In this document: positions 48,173 through 57,080 of the stretch, one piece after another
Layout: every line of letters starts with the position of its first letter
How positions within the stretch are numbered: position 1 is the first letter of the stretch
Source: Sporosarcina sp. ANT_H38
Lineage (GTDB): Bacteria; Bacillota; Bacilli; Bacillales_A; Planococcaceae
Length of the DNA stretch: 64,000 bases
Direction of reading: 5' to 3'
Assembly (NCBI RefSeq): GCF_008369195.1
Contig: NZ_VOBC01000001.1
Coordinates: forward strand, 2,108,001-2,172,000
Notes under the pieces: generated by a model
The model's database searches: none
Seen by the model: the letters and a program-made list of their open reading frames with translations, nothing else
What the model was told of the DNA's origin: nothing
Position numbers and translations under genes: made by a program

Positions 48173-48832
48173 TCAGTCTAATGGAATTGGGAAGAATGCC
48201 CCCAAAAGCATTGCTCCTAAAATAGCACCGCCTACAATAGGCTTCTTTCCTGCATAAAAAAGCGCGGCTCCAATAACGGCACCAACACCAATCGGAATAG
48301 ATGCAGATGCAGCGGAAATAATAATCAAAGGCCCTAAGAACCTTCCTGATGCATTCCCCGCTCCCATCATGACATCCGCCCCAAAGGTGGAGTTAGATTG
48401 CCCCACTGTAAGTTTACGAATCGCAATGACAACATATCCTATTGCAAGACCTAGAATTGCGCCAGTAAACAAAGAGAGCCCGAAATTTTCAAGTGGCGCA
48501 GTAATTCCAGAAGCAAGAAGTAATGCAGGTACACCAATTCCAAGTCCTGTTTGAATAGCACCACCTATATCTAATATCCCAACAAGGGAACCCTCTAAAA
48601 TACGTGCAAATAGGAAACTTGCTCCAAATGCTGCAGCTACACCATAGCCTCCACCTTGCAAACCTACTTCAAGCATTGCGACTATCGCAACATCATTAAA
48701 TGCCCCAATTTTATATACATAATACATATGAGTACCCGCAAATACTCCGGATGACAATAGGGCCACGAAAATTGGAAATGACCAATCTGCATACCAAAAA
48801 CTTTTCATATTAATTTCATTGCTCCCACCCAT
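48173..48832 (-). CDS. DUF4310-family integral membrane protein
   Basis: A 219-residue very hydrophobic protein with perhaps six or seven membrane segments (WSFPIFVALLSSGVFAGTH near 17-35, Gly-rich helices at 60-135 and 165-215). The conserved-looking GLQGGGYGVAAAFGASF and GADVMMGAGNASGR are Gly/Ala-rich. Function unknown. It is directly adjacent (TAAATG) to the DUF4311 gene, so the two probably form one membrane complex. GAGGTG precedes the ATG. Confidence 0.82.
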   Translation of the reverse strand: MGGSNEINMKSFWYADWSFPIFVALLSSGVFAGTHMYYVYKIGAFNDVAIVAMLEVGLQGGGYGVAAAFGASFLFARILEGSLVGILDIGGAIQTGLGIGVPALLLASGITAPLENFGLSLFTGAILGLAIGYVVIAIRKLTVGQSNSTFGADVMMGAGNASGRFLGPLIIISAASASIPIGVGAVIGAALFYAGKKPIVGGAILGAMLLGAFFPIPLD

Positions 48833-49618
48833 TTACTTCACCTCATATCCGATTAGTTTGTGTAGATTGATCAACCAGTCTGGTGCTTCAAGATTAAATC
48901 CTTGAAGGAACTGAATATCGAAGCCGCGGAAAAATCCACTACATACAAACAATAAAATAACAGAAACCATTAGTGTCTTTGTAACCTTGTTCCAACCACC
49001 ATCATCTACGCCTTTTCCGATTAAAATCCCTAACACGACACCGGGTACGGCATTTCCCATGATCATATGTGCCGCTCCACCGAAAATAGTTCCCCAGATT
49101 CCAGAGCGTTTACCAGAATCCAAAGCAGCCAACCAGAAGATAACCGGCATGACAGGATTGATGAGCAAGTTTGCTGCTGGAACTAATACTTTTAACGCAA
49201 TTGCTTGCAATGACACTGGAATTGCAGAAGCTGTTGAATTCAAGAATGTAACAACGAGTACCCCAATAATTGCTCCCGCAATCGCCATTTTCTTTGGATT
49301 ATGCAATGTATCCTCTGGACGTTTTCCTTTTCTCATTAGCACAGCTGCCGCCCAGTTTGGAATAATCCGATGATCGACATCTTGTGTAAATGCACCAGCC
49401 CCTACTGAAGATGCCCATGCATTAAAGAAGAATCCTAAACCGAATGAAAAGTGTGATGCTGCGTCCCCCGCACATGCATTTAACTCTCCCAATGTTCGAA
49501 AAGCGCCCATTCCTTGTGATTTTGGAGCATGAAACATCCGAGCTGCACCGGCACCTACTCCGAAACCTACAAATCCTCCAATGATGATAGACTTAAAAAT
49601 AATTGTAAGTAATTCCAC
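48833..49618 (-). CDS. DUF4311-family integral membrane protein
   Basis: A 261-residue protein with about six membrane segments. It begins MELLTIIFKSIIIGGFVGFG and contains LNACAGDAASHFSFGLGFFF, FLNSTASAIPVSLQAIALK, PVMPVIFWLAALDSG and GGAAHMIMGNAVPGVVLGIL. The conserved polar residues within helices (His, Asn, Asp) suggest a solute path. GTG start at 49618 with GGGGGG upstream. Always seen by me as part of this cassette type; no established function. Confidence 0.82.
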   Translation of the reverse strand: MELLTIIFKSIIIGGFVGFGVGAGAARMFHAPKSQGMGAFRTLGELNACAGDAASHFSFGLGFFFNAWASSVGAGAFTQDVDHRIIPNWAAAVLMRKGKRPEDTLHNPKKMAIAGAIIGVLVVTFLNSTASAIPVSLQAIALKVLVPAANLLINPVMPVIFWLAALDSGKRSGIWGTIFGGAAHMIMGNAVPGVVLGILIGKGVDDGGWNKVTKTLMVSVILLFVCSGFFRGFDIQFLQGFNLEAPDWLINLHKLIGYEVK

Positions 49619-49631
49619 AGTTTATCCCCCC

Positions 49632-49982
49632 TTATTTCAAGAAATTATTACCCATGATTTGACCCTTCAAGCTGTTTCCTTGTTCAACTGTTTCAAATCG
49701 AATTTCTTCTACATCCAACAGGAACAATTTTACGTCTACATCTAACACAACCCTGAATTTACTTCTTTTGCGTGGTGCAAAAATGAATAAAAAGCGTTCT
49801 ATATACGACGTTTCCATCGCTTCTACAACATCAACATTTACAGGCTCAATTCGAATAATCATATTTCCTTTATATTCTTTCATGACTTTTTTCTGAATAT
49901 TCCCTAGCGCTATATTCAGTGCCCTTTCTTTCGAATCCCCTTCGCCCTCAATGCGGACCTTTGTTTCAATAACCTTTTTCAT
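49632..49982 (-). CDS. DUF4312-family protein
   Basis: A 116-residue soluble alpha/beta protein beginning MKKVIETKVRIEGEGDSKER with a basic middle (FIFAPRKRSKFRVVLDVDVK). No membrane segment or catalytic motif is evident. It lies between the SFCGS and DUF4311 genes with 4- and 13-bp gaps, suggesting a stoichiometric partner of the membrane pair. Confidence 0.8.
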   Translation of the reverse strand: MKKVIETKVRIEGEGDSKERALNIALGNIQKKVMKEYKGNMIIRIEPVNVDVVEAMETSYIERFLFIFAPRKRSKFRVVLDVDVKLFLLDVEEIRFETVEQGNSLKGQIMGNNFLK

Positions 49983-49986
49983 AAAA

Positions 49987-50346
49987 TCAGCCCCTTAGTT
50001 TTATGAATTCTTCTGTAAGTCTTCTACCCAATTCTTCTGAGTCATTAAAACCAAAACCAAGAACTGTCTTTCCCTCTCTAAGCGCAGTTAGTCCTTCTTC
50101 AACGGAACGCATGCCGTAGCGTGCAGGGTATCCATATTTTGACTGCGCCGTAATTGCACCTGCTCCTCCACTACCACAGAAAGAGATACCCATATCCGCT
50201 TTCACTTCATTCATCATATCCCCCAGTTTCATATCGGCAGCCATCCCACTGATAACGATTGCCTCACCACCTGCTGCCTCCACACCTTTCCCCACATTTT
50301 TCCCTTTTCCTAAACGATCGCCAATCACAACAATAATTTTACTCAT
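49987..50346 (-). CDS. Glycine-rich SFCGS-family protein
   Basis: A 119-residue soluble protein with a Rossmann-like start (SKIIVVIGDRLGKGKNVGKG) and the signature ISFCGSGGAGAITAQSKYGY; single Cys57. The Gly-rich loop around one Cys recalls the phospho-Cys loop of PTS EIIB proteins, but that is an inference. GGGGGAA precedes the ATG. Part of the four-gene block with DUF4312, DUF4311 and DUF4310. Confidence 0.82.
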   Translation of the reverse strand: MSKIIVVIGDRLGKGKNVGKGVEAAGGEAIVISGMAADMKLGDMMNEVKADMGISFCGSGGAGAITAQSKYGYPARYGMRSVEEGLTALREGKTVLGFGFNDSEELGRRLTEEFIKLRG

Positions 50347-50365
50347 AACTTATTCCCCCTGTTTT

Positions 50366-50701
50366 TTAATTTAATTTTGCAGTTTCAAAGTGGATAGATA
50401 AAAGATATTTTTCATCATCATGCAAATTACTAAGCTGTTTGCAAATGTCACTAGCCATCTCAATGGAATCTTTAGAAACCTCATTAAATATTTCTTTTTC
50501 AAGTGCTGGAATCGCTTCCATATTTATTGAGCGATAAACCATACCGGAAACGTGTGAAACAAATGACAGCCACTGCGTTTCTGTCATACTAATTTTTTTT
50601 GTCCTTAAAACTTTTTTGGAATATGTTAAAACTTCTATGCATAAATCTGGATCCCCGCTTTTACCGATTATCTCGCGCTCTTTTAGAATTTGTAGACTCA
50701 T
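50366..50701 (-). CDS. Free-standing PRD (PTS regulation domain) protein
   Basis: A 111-residue single PRD. Two His at PRD-like positions are visible: His50 in FVSHVSGMVYR and His104 in LLSIHFETA. PRDs are phosphorylated by HPr/EIIB in transcription regulators; a stand-alone PRD with no DNA-binding domain is unusual. Its start lies inside the amidohydrolase gene (41-bp overlap), and the ribosome-binding site AAAGGTAG is modest. Confidence 0.8.
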   Translation of the reverse strand: MSLQILKEREIIGKSGDPDLCIEVLTYSKKVLRTKKISMTETQWLSFVSHVSGMVYRSINMEAIPALEKEIFNEVSKDSIEMASDICKQLSNLHDDEKYLLSIHFETAKLN

Positions 50702-51815
50702 CGTGGTACACTACCTTTCCATTTCTCAACACCATATACGGTTTAAGTATTTGCTTTGCTTCTAGTTCTACTCCCTCTGAGTCTAGTAGGATCGTTGGTT
50801 GTTCAATTAATTTAAAAATCGTAATATCGGCTTTGGTTCCTTGTGCAAACGTTCCAATATCACTTGCCCCAAGAGCATTTGCCGCTCCCAATGTGACCGA
50901 CTTCACTATCTCAATTAAGGGGACTCCAAGTTCTAATAACTTGCTCATCGTATTCATTAAGCTACAAACTGGTTTTTGATAGTTTTTAATATATAGATCG
51001 GTACTAGTCGTAAACGGATTATCATATTGCTCTCTGAATTTCATCAAAGTTTCATAGCTAAAACTAGAGGTACCATGTCCGATATCGAATAATACGCCCC
51101 TCTTTAAAGCATCCAACGCTTCCGGAATAAGATTACCTTCTGCATTCAAAATCCCATGTTTTTTCCCATGAAATGCATGTGTCACGATGTCTCCCTTATA
51201 AAGTAGTGGGAAAATTTCTTGTAAATTGGGAGGTGGGTTCCCGATGTGGACCATAATTGGAACGTTCAAACAATCCGCTAACATGCGCGCATGTTCAAGG
51301 GGTTTAATTCCGCTATTTTTAACAACGCTCCCACTCATTCGAGCCTTCAAACCAACAATACTTAACTCCTTGTCAAAAATCTCCTTTGCTTCTTCCATAC
51401 TCATTAAATCTTCCAAATTTGCTAGTTCAGAAAGACTGCTGGTTAAGCCTTTTCGGGATATATTAAGGAATGAAAGAACTTCCGTTTGACTTGGTTCAAT
51501 CACTTTCCTTTTAAAAGCTGCATAATCCAAATAGCCGGTACTTCCTGCATCCACCACCGTTGTAACTCCTTGCTCAATACCAACCCGATCAGCATCAATT
51601 CCCAGTTCTGTATATCCCGTGAAAATATGAACATGCATATCAATGAAACCAGGTGAAACATAGCAGCCTTCTGCATCGATGTATGTTTCATTTTCTGAAA
51701 TAATCTCATTGGGGGCTACAAATAATCCATTTCGCACCCCAATCTCTTTCATTTCTATTGTATTTTGCTCTGGATCAATGACATAACCGCTTTTAATGAT
51801 AATATCGTGTATCAC
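50661..51815 (-). CDS. Amidohydrolase/deacetylase, dihydroorotase-like
   Basis: A 384-residue metal-dependent hydrolase with DMHVH (His61, His63), a carboxylated-Lys candidate at 157 (GLKARMSG), His190 in VHIGNPP, His213 in THAFHG and Asp273 in TSTDLYI, a binuclear amidohydrolase set. It probably removes an N-acyl group from the cassette substrate. The start is read as GTG at 51815 because GGAGGT lies 6 bp upstream; an upstream GTG at 51833 overlaps the regulator stop and is less likely. Confidence 0.87.
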   Translation of the reverse strand: MIHDIIIKSGYVIDPEQNTIEMKEIGVRNGLFVAPNEIISENETYIDAEGCYVSPGFIDMHVHIFTGYTELGIDADRVGIEQGVTTVVDAGSTGYLDYAAFKRKVIEPSQTEVLSFLNISRKGLTSSLSELANLEDLMSMEEAKEIFDKELSIVGLKARMSGSVVKNSGIKPLEHARMLADCLNVPIMVHIGNPPPNLQEIFPLLYKGDIVTHAFHGKKHGILNAEGNLIPEALDALKRGVLFDIGHGTSSFSYETLMKFREQYDNPFTTSTDLYIKNYQKPVCSLMNTMSKLLELGVPLIEIVKSVTLGAANALGASDIGTFAQGTKADITIFKLIEQPTILLDSEGVELEAKQILKPYMVLRNGKVVYHDESTNSKRARDNR

Positions 51816-51829
51816 AAGAACACCTCCAA

Positions 51830-53650
51830 TCACTTGAAGTACTGTAATATTGCAAAAATCTCAGCTTCATTGACCTGCAATTCATGTACATCTAAAATTT
51901 CAAGAATTCTTTTTATATCTTCTTTTCCACGAGAATGATTACTGGAAATCGAATAGTTATCGTACTGTTTATCGAAATAATAACGATGAACCATTAAAGA
52001 TATATGTAACATGAGTGCCTGCTTTTTTGATCCCTCTATCTCATCCGCGAATGCTATTTGAATTTCCTGGTTAATTTCAAATCCTTTTAAAATTATTTCT
52101 TGACTAACAAATTCAGTATCTTGATTACTGATTTTTTCCTCAGTACTTTCAAGTAAGTTATTAAATTGGAAGTTTTTATAACGAAGTAATTCCTTCACTT
52201 TATTTTTGATCGTTTCGATATCTCTCTTACTTGGCAGTGGATCTACGATTACTATTGGAATATCTGTTTCAATTGGGAAAACGCTAATAATTAAATCGAC
52301 TTCTTCCTTTACACAAATTTCATCTACTTCCATAATCGAACAATTTTTCACGATATCGATATCATAGATTTCTCTTTCTACTCGATTTTTTATCAGGCGC
52401 GCGACACCTCTACCCGTTGAGCAGACATATAAAGTACGAATTTTACCTTTTTGATTAAATCTCTTTTCAAAAGAAACAATGAAATGGAGCACAATTAACG
52501 ATATAAACGAATCTGGCACAGAAATTTTTTGAGGAACAAGGTACATTTGGCAAGCTTTTTGGATAGATGAAAATAAAATCGAGTGTTCCCTCTTCAACTC
52601 CTTGGTAAATGGATTGATTTCTGTAAAATTGATTTCTCCTTTGTGAAAACGCAGAGAAAGATGAGCAAATAGATTATTATATAGTTTTGGGTCCTTATGA
52701 AAGTGGACCCCTTGGATTTCACTGACGTACTGGATGATTTCTTTTGTCACCTTTACGATATCAATTTGATTGAGATTACTATCTCTTTCTCCCAAGACAT
52801 AGCGGTATTCCTCTTCAAACAAAGGATACTGCATGTGCTGATACACCTTTTCCATTAGCTGAACCGTTAAATTACTATGCTCTACTTCATTTAAAATCCG
52901 ATAATTATTCATCGTAAATCTGGCATTCATGCGGGTAATCGAGATCGTCAGTCTAAACAAAATTCTTAATACATCCGATTCATGAAGTACTTGTTTAGGT
53001 GTTGCAAAAAACAACTCAGCCATATGCTTCTCTACGACTTCATATAAAGGGAGTACATCTGAAAATAGCAATAGCCCTTCTCCAAAAGAGTCTCGACAGG
53101 TTACTCGACTCATAATTTTATAAACTTCACTATTTGTCAAATCAGCATGAATCAAATGCTCAAACAACAATCTTAATGAAAGTTCTTCTCCTACAAGCTT
53201 ATATCCCACCCGATGCTTTTTTTCTAATTCAATTCCCCAAGGTTTGAGCAGTTCATCTACTTGTTTAATATCGTTTAAGGACGTATTTCGGCTAACATCC
53301 AAGCGCTCGGAAAAACTGGATGCAGTGATGTGTTCAGTGTTCACGAGCATATACATAATCATTTTCCCTACTCTTGCCTCTTGATTCAGATACACATCAT
53401 TTCTCTCAATTTCCGACAGCGACCGTATAATTGCTAATCGCCTTTCCTCTTCACAATCAATCCAAATCCCTTTATTAGACTTCGAAAATACCTCGATCCC
53501 TTGCTCACTGAGCCAGCCTTTCACATCATCCAGATCATATTTAATCATCCGCGTGCTCACATCAAATTCTTCAGATAAATCCTTTAAGTACACAGAACCA
53601 TTGGTTTCTAGCAGCTTCGTCAATAACCGAAACCCTCTTATGGTAAGCAT
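51830..53650 (-). CDS. BglG/LicR-type PRD-EIIB transcription regulator
   Basis: A 606-residue regulator with an N-terminal HTH (about 1-60; VSTRMIKYDLDDV) and a second HTH (about 105-135). PRD1 lies at about 190-290 and PRD2 at about 295-400 (His330, His389). An EIIB-like domain has Cys410 in YVCSTGRG, and a third PRD-like C-terminus has His549. This architecture is controlled by PTS phosphorylation. It heads the cassette, so autoregulation of the whole operon is likely. AGGAGG lies 7 bp before the ATG. Confidence 0.88.
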   Translation of the reverse strand: MLTIRGFRLLTKLLETNGSVYLKDLSEEFDVSTRMIKYDLDDVKGWLSEQGIEVFSKSNKGIWIDCEEERRLAIIRSLSEIERNDVYLNQEARVGKMIMYMLVNTEHITASSFSERLDVSRNTSLNDIKQVDELLKPWGIELEKKHRVGYKLVGEELSLRLLFEHLIHADLTNSEVYKIMSRVTCRDSFGEGLLLFSDVLPLYEVVEKHMAELFFATPKQVLHESDVLRILFRLTISITRMNARFTMNNYRILNEVEHSNLTVQLMEKVYQHMQYPLFEEEYRYVLGERDSNLNQIDIVKVTKEIIQYVSEIQGVHFHKDPKLYNNLFAHLSLRFHKGEINFTEINPFTKELKREHSILFSSIQKACQMYLVPQKISVPDSFISLIVLHFIVSFEKRFNQKGKIRTLYVCSTGRGVARLIKNRVEREIYDIDIVKNCSIMEVDEICVKEEVDLIISVFPIETDIPIVIVDPLPSKRDIETIKNKVKELLRYKNFQFNNLLESTEEKISNQDTEFVSQEIILKGFEINQEIQIAFADEIEGSKKQALMLHISLMVHRYYFDKQYDNYSISSNHSRGKEDIKRILEILDVHELQVNEAEIFAILQYFK

Positions 53651-53760
53651 CCTCGTCCCTCCTACAGTCGTTCAGATTTTTCCTGTAACTTTATAATACG
53701 CTGAGTTTTCCGACACTTTAAACAAAAAATAAACTATATGTCCTGACTCAGGAGGGAACC

Positions 53761-53814
53761 ATGCATTCACAACAATTGTTCATACTCACTACTTTAAACT
53801 TTTTGTCTATTTAG
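53761..53814 (+). CDS. Possible 17-codon peptide at the cassette edge
   Basis: AGGAGGGAACC immediately precedes an ATG that opens MHSQQLFILTTLNFLSI and then stops. The Shine-Dalgarno is ideal and no other gene explains it. It could be a leader peptide or the stump of a truncated gene. It is divergent from the regulator gene. Confidence 0.3.
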   Translation: MHSQQLFILTTLNFLSI

Positions 53815-53817
53815 ATA

Positions 53818-53858
53818 AAGACAAAATCCCTTCCTCATTGATAGGGAAGAAATTTTGT
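53818..53858. other. Hairpin in the cassette promoter region
   Basis: ACAAAAT..CTTCC-10 nt-GGAAG..ATTTTGT inverted repeat in the 403-bp gap between the regulator and pyrE (53651-54053). It could be an operator or a terminator remnant. No convincing -35/-10 pair for the cassette was found, though TATAAT (53692-53697, plus) and TATTAT (minus) occur. Confidence 0.45.
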
Positions 53859-54008
53859 GAACTTCATTACAAAAGGGTAAAAGTCAATCATTAACCCGTT
53901 TCACTGGCAAGATTCCTTTGGTTTGTCGAGCCAGTTATGCTGAATACATCTCCCTATAAAAAAGGTTGTTCTGTTGTTGTAGAGCATGGCATATAGTTTT
54001 TCGTAAAA

Positions 54009-54065
54009 AAAAAGCTATTCCACATGGATTTCACCGTGGAATAGCTTTTCGATTTATTTCAACAA
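54009..54065. repeat. Right copy of the 57-bp direct repeat; pyrE terminator
   Basis: Identical to 46188-46244. It covers the pyrE stop and last codons and the minus-strand terminator AAAAGCTATTCCAC-loop-GTGGAATAGCTTTTTTTTT. It marks the junction of the intact pyrE with the cassette. Confidence 0.93.
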
Positions 54066-54683
54066 ACCAGCCTTCAATTTCCCGTGCCACTCAAGTAAAC
54101 CTGTCATCGATTCTGCACTTATTGCACCATTTGCTTGTGCGACTTCGGCTAGTGCACCAAAATCTGTCAAACTCTTGTATGTTAGTCCGGCAGAAGCGAA
54201 TGTTTCATCTGCACTTTGAAGTTCATATGTAAATATAGAAACAATACCAGCTACTTGGATACCCTCAGAACGTAGTGCTTCAGCTGCATTCAAGCTACTG
54301 CCGCCTGTTGAAATCAAATCTTCGATAATAATTGCTTTATCAGTATCGAGTATTTTACCCTCGATTTGCCGACTGCGTCCGTGTCCCTTTGCTTTCGAAC
54401 GGATATACACCATCGGTAATCCAAGAATGTCCGCAATCCAAGCAGCGTGAGGGATCCCGGCAGTAGCAGTACCTGCGATAACCGTCGTTTCAGGATAGTT
54501 TTCACGGATCAATCCTGCAAGGCCTTCTGCAATCTTTTTCCGACCAATCGGATCTGACATCGTCAATCGGTTATCGCAGTAAATTGGTGACTCGATACCT
54601 GATGCCCAAGTAAACGGTTCTTCTGGACTTAATTCAACTGCACCTACATTTAACAGGATTTCAGCAACTTCTTTTTTCACCAT
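54054..54683 (-). CDS. pyrE: Orotate phosphoribosyltransferase
   Basis: Adds ribose-5-phosphate from PRPP to orotate, giving OMP. The 209-residue product has the PRPP-binding motif AIIIEDLISTGGSS and SKAKGHGRSRQIEG. The ATG at 54683 (MVKKEVAEILLNVGAV) follows AAGGGGACGG. Last gene of the pyr operon, 2 bp past pyrF. Its 3' end is duplicated at 46.2 kb. Confidence 0.96.
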   Translation of the reverse strand: MVKKEVAEILLNVGAVELSPEEPFTWASGIESPIYCDNRLTMSDPIGRKKIAEGLAGLIRENYPETTVIAGTATAGIPHAAWIADILGLPMVYIRSKAKGHGRSRQIEGKILDTDKAIIIEDLISTGGSSLNAAEALRSEGIQVAGIVSIFTYELQSADETFASAGLTYKSLTDFGALAEVAQANGAISAESMTGLLEWHGKLKAGLLK

Positions 54684-54685
54684 TG

Positions 54686-57076
<2,391 letters not shown>

Positions 57077-57080
<4 letters not shown>

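Noticed and set aside
53895..53912. Possible CcpA (cre) site upstream of the cassette
   Set aside because: The minus-strand TGAAACGGGTTAAT only loosely resembles the cre consensus and lacks its palindromic centre.
46245..54008. An integrase or transposase gene within the bracketed cassette
   Set aside because: None found: all nine genes are accounted for and the remaining gaps have no frame of suitable size.
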